Source: Microbacterium atlanticum | Lineage (GTDB): Bacteria > Actinomycetota > Actinomycetes > Actinomycetales > Microbacteriaceae | NCBI RefSeq assembly: GCF_015277815.1 | Contig: NZ_CP063813.1 | Location: 3,534,001-3,598,000 of the forward strand | Length of the DNA stretch: 64,000 nucleotides | Direction of reading: 5' to 3' | In this document: positions 44,478-53,446 of the stretch, one piece after another | How the letters are laid out: the number at the start of each line of letters is the position of its first letter | How positions within the stretch are numbered: position 1 is the first letter of the stretch | Notes under the pieces: generated by a model | Databases searched by the model: none | What the model was told of the DNA's origin: nothing | What the model saw: only the letters and a program-made list of their open reading frames with translations | Translations under genes and position numbers: made by a program

Positions 44478-44482
44478 GCTCC

Positions 44483-45643
44483 ATGACGGCCCGCATCGTC
44501 TCGATCGGCACAGCGGTTCCTCCGACCCGCATCTTCCAGGACGACGTCCGCGCGCTGTTCGCCGCGCAGGCCGACGTGGACCGGCTCACGAGGCGCCGGA
44601 TCCAGGCCGTGTTCGACGCGTCGGCCATCGAGCGACGCCACACCGTGGTCGACGAGCTCGCAGGGCTTCCCGACGTGACGGAGGGCGCGGCGGCCCGCAC
44701 CTTCCTCGGGACCGACGGGCTGCTGCTCTCGCCCACGACGGGCACCCGCAACGACCTCTACACGCGCCTCGCGCCCGGTCTCACGGCCTCGGCCGCGCGC
44801 GCCGCGCTCGCGGACGGCGGGATCGAGGCATCCGCCGTCACCCACGTCGTCACCGTCTCGTGCACCGGATTCTTCGCACCCGGGCCGGACTACCGGCTGG
44901 TCCGGGACCTCGCCCTGCCCACCACCGTGGAACGCTGCCACCTCGGGTTCATCGGGTGCGCCGCGGCGCTTCCGGCGCTGCGGGTGGCGACCGCGCTCGC
45001 GACCACGCGCCCCGACGCCGTCGTGCTCGTCGTGTGCGTGGAGCTGTGCTCGCTGCACGTGCGCGCGTCGGCCGACCCGCAGCAGATCGTCGCGGCATCC
45101 GTCTTCGCCGACGGCGCCGCCGCCGTGGTCATCACGGCCGACGACGCCATGGGGCGCCCCGGCGGGCTGGAGCTGGACCGCTTCGGCACCGCCCTGACGG
45201 ACGAGGGCGAGACCGACATGGTGTGGACCATCGGCGACAACGGCTTCGAGATGGTGCTGTCGGCCGAGGTGCCCCGCATCATCGGGCGCGAGATCCGCGG
45301 CGCGGTGGTGCGGTTCGTCGGCGACGGCGAGCCGCCCGCGGTGTGGGCGGTGCATCCGGGCGGGCGCAGCGTGCTCGACCGGGTCGAGGCGGGGCTGGAG
45401 CTTCCGCCCGACGCCCTCGCCGCGTCACGGTCGGTGCTGCGCGAGTTCGGCAACATGTCGAGCGCCACGATCCTGTTCATCCTGGCCGCGCTGCTGCGCG
45501 ACGATTCGCTCGCCGACGGCGCCTCCATCGCGGGACTCGCGTTCGGTCCGGGACTTACGGTGGAGTCCGCGCTCCTCACGCGCCGCCGGCCGGCCGACCT
45601 GGCGGCCCACCGCGACGAGCTCGCGATGGCGGCCACGGCGTGA
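44483..45643 (+). CDS. Type III polyketide synthase (chalcone/stilbene synthase fold)
   Basis: A 386-residue thiolase-fold enzyme with the catalytic triad Cys159 (ERCHLGFIGCAAAL), His291 (WAVHPGG) and Asn324 (EFGNMSSATILF). Such enzymes extend an acyl-CoA with malonyl-CoA and cyclise the chain to resorcinols, pyrones or phloroglucinols. The following methyltransferase and FAD hydroxylase mirror the Streptomyces srs logic (PKS, methyltransferase, flavin hydroxylase), which makes methylated phenolic lipids and quinones. A long-chain alkylresorcinol-type product is inferred. The stop overlaps a 25-codon mini-ORF. Confidence 0.9.
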   Translation: MTARIVSIGTAVPPTRIFQDDVRALFAAQADVDRLTRRRIQAVFDASAIERRHTVVDELAGLPDVTEGAAARTFLGTDGLLLSPTTGTRNDLYTRLAPGLTASAARAALADGGIEASAVTHVVTVSCTGFFAPGPDYRLVRDLALPTTVERCHLGFIGCAAALPALRVATALATTRPDAVVLVVCVELCSLHVRASADPQQIVAASVFADGAAAVVITADDAMGRPGGLELDRFGTALTDEGETDMVWTIGDNGFEMVLSAEVPRIIGREIRGAVVRFVGDGEPPAVWAVHPGGRSVLDRVEAGLELPPDALAASRSVLREFGNMSSATILFILAALLRDDSLADGASIAGLAFGPGLTVESALLTRRRPADLAAHRDELAMAATA

Positions 45644-45717
45644 CCTCTTCCTGGGCGATGGGAGCAGGGGTGCCGGCGCGCTCGCGCCGGGCGACGAGCG
45701 CGGGGGTGGCGGCGTGA
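45640..45717 (+). CDS. 25-residue bridging mini-ORF between the PKS and methyltransferase
   Basis: Starts at GTG 45640, overlapping the PKS stop (GTGA), and stops at TGA 45715-45717, overlapping the GTG of the methyltransferase at 45714. The peptide begins VTSSWAMGAG and is Ala/Arg-rich; no family is recognised. Same length (78 nt) and same double overlap as the mini-ORF at 4427-4504. It probably relays ribosomes across the gap rather than making a working peptide. Confidence 0.4.
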   Translation: MTSSWAMGAGVPARSRRATSAGVAA

Positions 45718-46418
45718 GCCTGGCGGTCCGCGACGAGCGGCTCGCCGAGCTCATGGACGACCCCGCGTGCGACCCGGAGCGGCTGCGCGCGACGCTGCGC
45801 CGCTTCGAGACCGTGAACCGCCTCGTCTCGGGCTGGGGCACGGTCTACCGGAGCCTGCTGCGACCGCACCTCACCGCGCTCGAGCGCCCCGCTCGCGTGC
45901 TCGACATCGGCTCGGGCGGAGGCGATCTGGTGGCCCGGCTCGCGGCGGCCGCGCGGCGCGACGGGCTCGACGTGTCGTGGGTCGGCATCGACCCGGACGA
46001 GCGAGCGCACGAGGTCGCGGAGGCGCGCGAGCCGATCCCCGGTGCGACCTTCCGGTGCGCGGATGCCGCCACCCTCGTCGCGGAGGGCGACACGTTCGAC
46101 GCCGTGGTGTCGAACCACGTCCTCCACCACCTCGGGCCCGGCCTTCCCGCGTTCGCCGCCGAGTCGCGCGCGCTGTCGCGCGGCGTCGTGCTGCATAGCG
46201 ACATCGCCCGCTCCCGCATCGCGTACGGCCTGTACGCCGTGGGCATCACGCCGTTCCAGGCGGGCACCTTCCTGCGCACCGACGGGCTGCGCTCCATCCG
46301 TCGCAGCTACACGCCGGGTGAGCTGGCGACGCTCCTCGACGAGACCGAGCCGGGCGCGTGGACGGTGCGGATGCCCGTCCCCTTCCGACTCGTCGCGGTG
46401 GCGCGAGGCGATGGCTGA
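45714..46418 (+). CDS. Class I SAM-dependent methyltransferase
   Basis: A 234-residue methyltransferase: motif I VLDIGSGGGDLVARLA, motif II acidic residue in VGIDPD, motif III/IV DAVVSNHVLHHL. In the operon it would methylate the PKS product or its hydroxylated form, replacing the unrelated membrane methyltransferase SrsB in the Streptomyces pathway. Start GTG 45714; its last 8 bases overlap the FAD enzyme gene. Confidence 0.85.
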   Translation: MSLAVRDERLAELMDDPACDPERLRATLRRFETVNRLVSGWGTVYRSLLRPHLTALERPARVLDIGSGGGDLVARLAAAARRDGLDVSWVGIDPDERAHEVAEAREPIPGATFRCADAATLVAEGDTFDAVVSNHVLHHLGPGLPAFAAESRALSRGVVLHSDIARSRIAYGLYAVGITPFQAGTFLRTDGLRSIRRSYTPGELATLLDETEPGAWTVRMPVPFRLVAVARGDG

Positions 46419-47550
46419 CGTCACCATCGTCGGCGCCGGGCCGGTGGGCATGCTGCTCGCCGGCGAGCTGCAGCGACGCGGCGTCGACGTGCGGGTGCTC
46501 GAGCGCCGCCCGGCTGCCGGCGGCGGAACCCGCGCGATCGGGGTCCACGCGCCCGTGCTGGCCGCGCTCGAGCCGTCTGGAGTGACCGACCGCCTCCTCG
46601 GCCATGCCGTCCGCGTGCGCCGAGGCGAGGCCCGCACCGACGGCCGGGTGCTGGGCAGCGTCCGGTTCGACCGGCTCTCCACGAGGTTCCCGTTCGTGGC
46701 GACGCTGCCCCAGTCGGCCACGGAGGCCGTGCTCGCCGCCGACGCGCCCGAGCCGCTGCGCGGTGCCCACGTGCGGGCCGTGCTTCCGCGGGGCGACACC
46801 GTCGTGGTGAGAGCCGGCGTCGGCGGACGCCCCGTCGAGCTCGAGTCGCGCATCGTCGTCGTCGCGGCCGGCGCCGGCGGGCGCGACCTCGTCTACCGGC
46901 CGCACGCCGTCCCGCGCCGCGAGTACGCCGACCGCTATCTGATGACGGATGCCCCCGCCTCCGGCAACGCCGACCCCGAGGTCGCCGTGGTCCACCTGGA
47001 TCGCCACGGCGTGCTCGAGTCCTTCCCGCTCCCGGGCGGCTACCGACGGTTCGTGGCCTGGGACGACCCCGGCGCCGCAGACGACCCCGCGGCCCGGGTC
47101 GTCCGACTCCGAGACGCGCTGACCCGCCGCGGCGAGGGCGACGCGGCCGGCGGCGTGGAGGAGGCGACCTCCTTCGGCGTCCGCCGCGTGCTCGCGCCGC
47201 AGCTGCGCAACGGCCGCGTCTTCGCCATCGGCGATGCCGCGCATGAGGTCAGTCCCATCGGCGGGCAGGGCATGAACCTCGGGCTGCTCGACGCCGCGAC
47301 CCTCGCGCCGCTCCTCGCGCAGTGGATCACCACCGGCAGCGCACCCGACGCCGAGCTCGCGCGCTGGCAGGCCCGGCGGCTGCGGTCGGCTCGACGAGCG
47401 GCGACCCTCGCAGCCATGAACACCGCTTTGGGCCGGCCGCTCCGCGCCGCCGACCCCCTGCGCCGCGCCGGCGTGCGGGCGATGCTCGCGCCGCCCGCCG
47501 CCGCCCTGTTCGCCCGCGCCTACGCGATGGGCTTCGACGCCGACGCGTGA
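46411..47550 (+). CDS. FAD-dependent aromatic hydroxylase (PHBH/UbiH fold)
   Basis: A 379-residue group A flavoprotein monooxygenase: FAD motif VGAGPVGMLLAGELQRRGVDVRVLERR at the N-terminus and GDAAHEVSPIGGQGMNLGLLDA near residue 270. It probably hydroxylates the phenolic polyketide ring to a hydroquinone/quinone, as SrsC does. ATG 46411 overlaps the methyltransferase gene. Last gene of the operon, converging with the UbiA gene 87 bp away. Confidence 0.87.
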   Translation: MADVTIVGAGPVGMLLAGELQRRGVDVRVLERRPAAGGGTRAIGVHAPVLAALEPSGVTDRLLGHAVRVRRGEARTDGRVLGSVRFDRLSTRFPFVATLPQSATEAVLAADAPEPLRGAHVRAVLPRGDTVVVRAGVGGRPVELESRIVVVAAGAGGRDLVYRPHAVPRREYADRYLMTDAPASGNADPEVAVVHLDRHGVLESFPLPGGYRRFVAWDDPGAADDPAARVVRLRDALTRRGEGDAAGGVEEATSFGVRRVLAPQLRNGRVFAIGDAAHEVSPIGGQGMNLGLLDAATLAPLLAQWITTGSAPDAELARWQARRLRSARRAATLAAMNTALGRPLRAADPLRRAGVRAMLAPPAAALFARAYAMGFDADA

Positions 47551-47637
47551 CGCCGCCGGGCGTGCGCCAGGGCCGCCTGCAGTAATGGTCGGCCCGCACG
47601 AGCGACATCGAGCCCTGCGGGTCGGCGGGGATGGGGG

Positions 47638-48480
47638 TCACGCCGCGAGGGCACCGCCCGAAGCGACGAGCTGCGCGGCCAGCAGCAGCGCGGCCAGCAT
47701 CACCAGCCGGAAAAGCAGACGGCTGGGCGGCTTCGTCGACGCGAGCCACGCCGTCGCCACGGCCAGCAGCGCGACCGCTCCGAAGAACGCCCAGGACACC
47801 GGCTGCACCGCGGAGAGGTCTGCGCCGACCGCACCGAGCAGCACGGCCACGGCGCCACCGAGCACGGCGAGCGCCGCCAGGATCGCCGACGCGCGCGGAC
47901 CGAGGCGGTGCGGCAGGCCGCGGACGCCCGTGCGCGCGTCGTCGTCGAGGTCGGGCAGCACGTTGGTGAGATGCACCGCCGCCCCCAGTGCCGCACCCGC
48001 GATCCACGCCCAGCCGGCGGCGAAGGCGGGTTCGGGTGCGGCGAGGGTGGCCAGCGAGGGGAAGAGCCCGAAGCTCACCAGGAACGGCACGATCGACCAC
48101 GCCGTGGACTTGAGACCCGCGTTGTACGCCCACGCCGAGCCGAGCGTGACCGCGTGGGCCGCCAGCATCCGCCATCCGAGTGGCGCCGACAGCACGAGGG
48201 CCGCTGCGAGCAGCCCCCACGCCGCGCCCCACGCCACGCCGAGTCCGACGTCGCCGCGCGCGATCGGCTTGTCGGTGCGGCCGACCCGCCGGTCGCGGGC
48301 AACATCGAGCGCGTCGTTGGAGATGCCCACCGACAGCTGACCGGCGAACACCGCGAGCGTGAGCAGCACCAGCCGCCAGGGCTCGAGGCCGGTCGCGACG
48401 CCCAGTGCGAGGGCCAGGGCCGTCACGACGAGGGTCGGCCCGGGGTGCGACGAGCCCCACAGGGCGCGGACGGTGCGCAT
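47638..48480 (-). CDS. UbiA-family prenyltransferase
   Basis: A 280-residue integral membrane protein with about eight TM segments. The two Asp-rich motifs are NDALDVARDRRVGRTDKP (near residue 55) and DLDDDARTG (near 176), which bind the prenyl diphosphate through Mg2+. It would attach an isoprenoid to an aromatic acceptor. The adjacent convergent type III PKS operon could supply that acceptor; alternatively it serves quinone or lipid synthesis elsewhere. ATG 48480. It is followed by no other gene on its strand. Confidence 0.86.
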   Translation of the reverse strand: MRTVRALWGSSHPGPTLVVTALALALGVATGLEPWRLVLLTLAVFAGQLSVGISNDALDVARDRRVGRTDKPIARGDVGLGVAWGAAWGLLAAALVLSAPLGWRMLAAHAVTLGSAWAYNAGLKSTAWSIVPFLVSFGLFPSLATLAAPEPAFAAGWAWIAGAALGAAVHLTNVLPDLDDDARTGVRGLPHRLGPRASAILAALAVLGGAVAVLLGAVGADLSAVQPVSWAFFGAVALLAVATAWLASTKPPSRLLFRLVMLAALLLAAQLVASGGALAA

Positions 48481-48515
48481 CCTCGATGCTCTCACGCCGC
48501 GGCATCGGTCCTGCC

Positions 48516-48642
48516 GCGCATCCGGTGCGCGGTGCATGGCGACTGGCGGGGTGCGCATCCGGTTCGCGGTGCATGGCCGATCGCGGCGGCACGCCGAGAG
48601 ACCGCCCCTTCCCCCGGCGTGTCGCGTGGCCGAGCATGCACC
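48516..48642. repeat. Direct and inverted repeats in the 340-bp gap between ubiA-like and clpB genes (family B)
   Basis: A 25-base word beginning GCGCATCCGGTGCGCGGTGC recurs with one change at 48516-48540 and 48553-48577. GTGCATGGCCGA then pairs loosely with the TGGCCGAGCATGCAC around 48627-48641, enclosing CACGCCG at 48590-48596 and CGGCGTG at 48615-48621. It lies 3' of clpB and 5' of the prenyltransferase gene. The rest of 48481-48820 holds no visible gene. Confidence 0.65.
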
Positions 48643-48820
48643 CGGCCCCTGCCGCCCCACCGAACGCCGCACGGCCGAGCAAGCCGACCATGCACCCGGC
48701 CCCGACACCGAGCAACGCACGCCCGAGCAACGGACCCGGCGACCCTGACCCGCGACACCGAGCGCCACACCGCCGAGCGACACGAGCTCCGGCGGCATCC
48801 GCAGGGCCGCCCGAGCGGCC

Positions 48821-51037
48821 TCAGTCGTCCAGCAGCTCGGCTTCGATCACGTCCTCGTCGTCGGCCATCGGCGACGCGGGCACGGCCGGACCGTCGCTCG
48901 TCAGCACGAGCTGCGAGCCGTCGGCGGCGACATCCACGCGGACGACGTCGCCGTCGCGCACGCCCCCCGACAGGAGCGCCATCGCCAGGCGATCCTGGAT
49001 CTCGGACTGGATGAGCCGGCGCAGCGGCCGCGCACCGAACACCGGGTCGTAGCCGCGCTCGGCCAGCCAGGCGCGAGCGTCCGGCGTCACGGCGAGGGTC
49101 AGGCGCCGGTCCTTGAGCCGCCGCTGCAGGGCGTCCACGGTGAGCTCGACGATCTGCGCGAGGTCGTCTTCGCTCAGCGCGGAGAACATCACGATGTCGT
49201 CCAGCCTGTTGAGGAACTCCGGCTTGAACGCCTGCCGCACGATCGCCATCACCGACTCCCGCTTCTGCTCGGCCGACAGGGTCGGGTCGATGAGGATCGG
49301 GGAGCCGAGGTTGGACGTGAGGATGAGGATGACGTTCGCGAAGTCGACCGTGCGGCCCTGGCCGTCGGTGAGGCGCCCGTCGTCCATCACCTGCAGGAGC
49401 ACGTCGAACACCTCGGGATGCGCCTTCTCGACCTCGTCGAGCAGCACCACCGAGTACGGCCGCCGGCGCACCGCCTCGGTGAGCTGGCCGCCCTGCTCGT
49501 AGCCGATGTAGCCGGGAGGGGCGCCGACCAGGCGCGAGACGGAGTGCTTCTCGCCGTACTCCGACATGTCGATGCGCACCATGGCGTGCTCGTCGTCGAA
49601 GAGGAAGTCGGCCAGCGCCTTGGCGAGCTCGGTCTTGCCGACGCCGGTCGGCCCGAGGAACAGGAACGAGCCCGTGGGACGCCCCGGGTCGCTGATTCCC
49701 GCGCGGCTGCGCCGCACCGCGTCGGCGACCGCCTTGACCGCCGACTTCTGGCCGATGAGACGCTTGCCGAGCTCGGCCTCGAGGTGCAGCAGCTTCTCGC
49801 TCTCTCCCTGCAGCAGACGACCGACGGGGATGCCGGTCCACGCGGCGATCACGGCCGCGATGTCTTCGTCGGTGACCTGCTCGTTGACCATCCGGTCACC
49901 CGACGACGCGGCCTCGGCCTGCTCCGCCTGCGCGATCTCGACCTCGAGGCGCTTGATGGTCTCGTACTCGAGCTTGGACGCACGCGTGTAGTCCGCCTCG
50001 CGCAGCGCCCGGTCACGGTCGATGATCGCCTGGTCGAGCTGCTTCTTCAGCTCGCCGACCCGGTTGAGGCCGGCGCGCTCGCGCTCCCACCGCTTCTCGA
50101 GCTCCGACAGCTCGGTCTCGGCCGCGCCCATCTGCTCGCGGAGCTTGGCCAGCCGCTCCTTCGACGCGGCATCCTTCTCCTTCTTCAGCGCCAGCTCCTC
50201 GAGCCGCATGCGGTCGAGCTGACGGCGCAGCTGGTCGATCTCGAGCGGGCTCGAGTCGATCTCCATCTTCAGCCGGCTCATCGCCTCGTCGATCAGGTCG
50301 ATGGCCTTGTCGGGCAGCTGACGGGACGGGATGTAGCGATGCGAGAGGGATGCCGCCGCCACGAGTGCCCCGTCGCTGATGGTCACACCGTGGTGGGCCT
50401 CGTACCGGCCCTTGAGTCCGCGCAGGATCGCGACGGTGTCCTCGACCGAGGGCTCGCCGACGTAGACCTGCTGGAAGCGGCGCTCGAGCGCGGCATCCTT
50501 CTCGATGAACTCGCGGTACTCGTTGAGAGTGGTGGCGCCGATGAGGCGCAGCTCGCCGCGCGCGAGCATCGGCTTGAGCATGTTGGATGCCGCCACCGAC
50601 CCCTCGCCGCCGCCGGCGCCCATCAGCACGTGCAGCTCGTCGATGAACGTGATGATGCGGCCGTCGGACTCGGTGATCTCCTTGAGCACGCTCTTGAGCC
50701 GCTCCTCGAACTGGCCGCGGTACATCGCGCCGGCGACGAGCGCCGAGATGTCGAGGGTGACGAGCTCCTTGTTCTTGAGCGACTCGGCGACGTCGCCCGC
50801 GACGATGCGCTGGGCGAGGCCCTCGACGACGGCCGTCTTGCCGACGCCGGGCTCGCCGATGAGGACGGGGTTGTTCTTGGTGCGTCGGGTCAGCACCTGG
50901 CTGACGCGGCGGATCTCGCTGTCGCGCCCGATGACCGGGTCGAGCTTGCCCTGGCGGGCGCGGTCGGTGAGGTTGATTCCGAACTGCTCGAGGGCGCTCT
51001 GCGCGTCCTCCTGTCCGGGCTGCTGCGTGGCGTTCAT
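48821..51037 (-). CDS. clpB: ClpB disaggregase, form without the N-terminal Clp-N domain
   Basis: A 738-residue HSP100 chaperone. First AAA+ domain: GEPGVGKT (61-68), [13 protein letters not shown]; coiled-coil M domain about 265-390; second AAA+ domain: [37 protein letters not shown], and [10 protein letters not shown] in the small domain. About 120 residues shorter than E. coli ClpB because the N-terminal double Clp-N repeat is missing. The ATG 51037 start has CAGGAG upstream, and no Clp-N sequence precedes it. With DnaK it dissolves aggregates. A HAIR element upstream predicts control by HspR. Confidence 0.95.
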   Translation of the reverse strand: MNATQQPGQEDAQSALEQFGINLTDRARQGKLDPVIGRDSEIRRVSQVLTRRTKNNPVLIGEPGVGKTAVVEGLAQRIVAGDVAESLKNKELVTLDISALVAGAMYRGQFEERLKSVLKEITESDGRIITFIDELHVLMGAGGGEGSVAASNMLKPMLARGELRLIGATTLNEYREFIEKDAALERRFQQVYVGEPSVEDTVAILRGLKGRYEAHHGVTISDGALVAAASLSHRYIPSRQLPDKAIDLIDEAMSRLKMEIDSSPLEIDQLRRQLDRMRLEELALKKEKDAASKERLAKLREQMGAAETELSELEKRWERERAGLNRVGELKKQLDQAIIDRDRALREADYTRASKLEYETIKRLEVEIAQAEQAEAASSGDRMVNEQVTDEDIAAVIAAWTGIPVGRLLQGESEKLLHLEAELGKRLIGQKSAVKAVADAVRRSRAGISDPGRPTGSFLFLGPTGVGKTELAKALADFLFDDEHAMVRIDMSEYGEKHSVSRLVGAPPGYIGYEQGGQLTEAVRRRPYSVVLLDEVEKAHPEVFDVLLQVMDDGRLTDGQGRTVDFANVILILTSNLGSPILIDPTLSAEQKRESVMAIVRQAFKPEFLNRLDDIVMFSALSEDDLAQIVELTVDALQRRLKDRRLTLAVTPDARAWLAERGYDPVFGARPLRRLIQSEIQDRLAMALLSGGVRDGDVVRVDVAADGSQLVLTSDGPAVPASPMADDEDVIEAELLDD

Positions 51038-51063
51038 CTGTCTCCTGAAATCTGCGGTGCGGC

Positions 51064-51090
51064 AAAGTTGAGCCGCGCAGACTCAACTTT
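51064..51090 (-). promoter_or_regulatory. HAIR-type HspR operator upstream of clpB
   Basis: AAAGTTGAGC at 51064-51073 and ACTCAACTTT at 51081-51090 form a 10-bp dyad (one mismatch) with a 7-base centre, matching the HspR-associated inverted repeat (CTTGAGT, N7, ACTCAAG). It lies 27-53 bp before the clpB start and should mediate heat-shock repression. Confidence 0.8.
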
Positions 51091-51130
51091 ACCAGGCGAC
51101 GGATGCCGCCACAAGCCGCAGCGGCCGCGC

Positions 51131-52798
51131 TTAGCGCCCTCGCAGCTCGTCGCGGGCGTCCCGGTAGGCGGCACGCACCGTCTCGCCGACCCATTCCGTG
51201 CCGCGGTACACATTGCGCGCGCCGATCTCGGCCGTGAGACCGCCGGCGTCCAGCTGCGAGATCACCCGGCCCTCGACCGCCACGATCTTGAGCGACGAGC
51301 CCGCGTCCCGCAGCTGCGCGGCGAAGCGGCGCAGCACCTCGACGTGCGACAGCCCGATCTCATCGGTCCCCCGCAGGCGCACGATCACCACCGACCCGGC
51401 CGACTCGCGGCTGACATCGGGCAGCTGCCGCTCGAACACCGGGGCGCTGGCGAAGAAGAGGCTGCCATAGGGCTGCAGCACGAGCACCTCGCCCGCCGGC
51501 ACGACGGCCGGCGGGTCGCTCTCGCGCATGCGGCCGTCGGGAGACAGGCTCACCGCGCGCACGCGCACGCTGTTGGACTGCTCGGCGACGTACAGGATCA
51601 CCCCGAGTCCCACCCCGACCAGCACCGCGAACTGCAGCGGGATGATCAGGGTGAGCCCGAAGGTCACGGCCATCACGGCGGTGGGCAGCGGCCCGGACTT
51701 CATCACCGAGTAGACCCGGCTGGGCTTGACCGCGCGCCAGCCGACGACGATCAGCAGCCCCGCGAGGGCGGGCATCGCGACGTAGGCGACGAGGTCGGAC
51801 GCGAGGAAGATGACCAGCGCCATGACGACGCCCGCGATGAAGAGCGCCGCCCGCGAGCGGGCGCCCGCCTGCACGATGAGCGACGAGCCCGACATCGACC
51901 CGCCCACCGGCATGCCCTGGAACACCCCCGACACCACGTTGCCCAGCCCCTGCCCCAGGAAGTCGCGGTTGGCGTCGGCACGCCGGCCGTCGGGCGTGGG
52001 GATGCCGGCAGACACCGCCGCGCCCTGCACGAGGCCGATGAACGCCAGCGACAGGGCGGGGATCACGAGCGCCGGCACATCGCCGAGGCTGGGCAGCACC
52101 GGCGCCGGCAGGCCTCGCGGCACGTCGACGATGTCGCGCAGCAGCACCACGTCGCCCCTCACCCAGAGGTTCAGCAGCACCGCGCAGACCGATCCCACGA
52201 CGACCGCGATGACGAGCCCCAGGCTTCCCACCCGCGTGGGGAGCAGGACCACGATCACGAGCACCGAGATCGCGCCGACGACGAGCGAGGGGATGCTCCA
52301 CTGCCCGACGTGGACGAGCACGTCCAGCGTCTTGAGCAGCCGGTTGGCGCCCTCCGCCTGGTATCCGGTGAAGTTGGACAGCTGCCCGAGCACGATGTTG
52401 ACGCCGATCGCGGTGACGAAGCCGGTCATCACCGCGGTCGGGACGAAGCTGATCAGGCGTCCGCCGCGGAGCAGTCCCGCGACGGCCATGATGATTCCGG
52501 TGAGGATGGCCAGCGTGAAGAGGCCACGGCTCGGGTCGGGCAGGCGGTCGAGTTCGGCGTCCGACACCACCAGCGCCATCGCGCTGGTGGCCTGCACCGC
52601 CATGAAGGCGCTGCTGGTGAGCGCGGCCGCGCCCACCATGCCGAAGAGATAGCCGTAGAGACCGGCGAGGGGGTTCACCCCCGCCAGCAGGCCCGCCGCC
52701 AGCCCATCCGGCACCGCTTCGACACCGAGGATGACCCCCGCGACGGCGTCTTTGCGAAGGGTCGCGCGCGTGAACCACGTGCGCGGGTCGAGCGGCAT
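51131..52798 (-). CDS. SulP-family anion transporter with C-terminal STAS domain
   Basis: A 555-residue SLC26/SulP transporter. Ten or more TM segments (residues about 15-420) include VPDGLAAGLLAGVNPLAGLYGYLFG and FQGMPVGGSMSGSSLIVQAGARS, followed by a cytoplasmic STAS domain (about 435-545). Members carry sulphate, bicarbonate or dicarboxylates; the substrate is not evident. Start ATG 52798, 6 bases after the -10 hexamer. It follows clpB's HAIR region on the same strand but has its own promoter. Confidence 0.92.
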   Translation of the reverse strand: MPLDPRTWFTRATLRKDAVAGVILGVEAVPDGLAAGLLAGVNPLAGLYGYLFGMVGAAALTSSAFMAVQATSAMALVVSDAELDRLPDPSRGLFTLAILTGIIMAVAGLLRGGRLISFVPTAVMTGFVTAIGVNIVLGQLSNFTGYQAEGANRLLKTLDVLVHVGQWSIPSLVVGAISVLVIVVLLPTRVGSLGLVIAVVVGSVCAVLLNLWVRGDVVLLRDIVDVPRGLPAPVLPSLGDVPALVIPALSLAFIGLVQGAAVSAGIPTPDGRRADANRDFLGQGLGNVVSGVFQGMPVGGSMSGSSLIVQAGARSRAALFIAGVVMALVIFLASDLVAYVAMPALAGLLIVVGWRAVKPSRVYSVMKSGPLPTAVMAVTFGLTLIIPLQFAVLVGVGLGVILYVAEQSNSVRVRAVSLSPDGRMRESDPPAVVPAGEVLVLQPYGSLFFASAPVFERQLPDVSRESAGSVVIVRLRGTDEIGLSHVEVLRRFAAQLRDAGSSLKIVAVEGRVISQLDAGGLTAEIGARNVYRGTEWVGETVRAAYRDARDELRGR

Positions 52799-52804
52799 GC
52801 GCCC

Positions 52805-52810
52805 AAGGTA
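52805..52810 (-). promoter_or_regulatory. -10 hexamer TACCTT, SulP gene
   Basis: Minus-strand TACCTT with 6 bases to ATG 52798; leaderless start predicted. Confidence 0.5.
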
Positions 52811-52995
52811 GCGAAGGCCTCTCGACCGCGGTCGGGACTCGTGCGCATTCGCCCGTCGCCGCGCGAAATTCACGCGACCTGCGTGACGAAAGTCCTTCCC
52901 AGGCTTCTCTCAGCCTCGGTAGCTTGTCGATCGACGTCGGGCCGCCGCTCGGACGGCGTCAGTCCGGCACCTCGCCGCCACGAAAGGACCCGCAC

Positions 52996-53409
52996 ATGAG
53001 CAACAAGAACGACACCACCGTCACGGGCTGGGTGGGCTGGGGCGTCTTCGCCGCCGTGGTCCTCATCATCGCCGGCACCATCGACGCCTTCCACGGCCTT
53101 CAGGCGCTGATCGGGCCCGACACCGCCTTCTTCCTCGGCGAGTCGGCGCTGTTCTCCCTCGACATCCAGTCGTGGGGATGGTGGCACCTGATCATCGGCC
53201 TGCTGCTGATCCTCACCGGTATCGCGCTGCTGACCGGAGCGACGTGGGCGCGCGTGGTCGCCATCATCCTCGTCGCGCTCAACGCGATCGGGCAGCTGAC
53301 CCTCATCGCCGCGCAGCCGTGGCTGTCGCTGGCGGTGCTGGCGCTGGACATCCTGGTGATCTACGCCCTGACCGTCCACGGCCGCGAGCTCAAGGAGTAC
53401 GCGCGCTGA
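52996..53409 (+). CDS. Four-TM membrane protein, DUF7144-like
   Basis: A 137-residue protein with four hydrophobic segments (about 13-32, 62-80, 84-102 and 108-126) and a first loop GTIDAFHGLQALIG. The order and the W-G-W-W-H-L-I-I-G segment match a family of small actinobacterial membrane proteins of unknown function. ATG 52996 has GAAAGGA upstream. It converges with the GlxA-type regulator across a short hairpin. Confidence 0.75.
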   Translation: MSNKNDTTVTGWVGWGVFAAVVLIIAGTIDAFHGLQALIGPDTAFFLGESALFSLDIQSWGWWHLIIGLLLILTGIALLTGATWARVVAIILVALNAIGQLTLIAAQPWLSLAVLALDILVIYALTVHGRELKEYAR

Positions 53410-53423
53410 CCCGCCTCCGGGCC

Positions 53424-53446
53424 GCCTGACGTCGTCTGCGTCAGGC
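53424..53446. terminator. Hairpin between convergent genes
   Basis: GCCTGACG at 53424-53431 and CGTCAGGC at 53439-53446, an 8-bp stem with a 7-base loop. It follows the DUF7144 gene by 14 bases and includes the stop codon of the regulator gene on the other strand. Confidence 0.6.

Noticed and set aside
49418..52999. 1193-codon open frame on the plus strand
   Set aside because: Antisense to clpB and the SulP gene; low-complexity His/Arg/Asp product with no recognisable fold.
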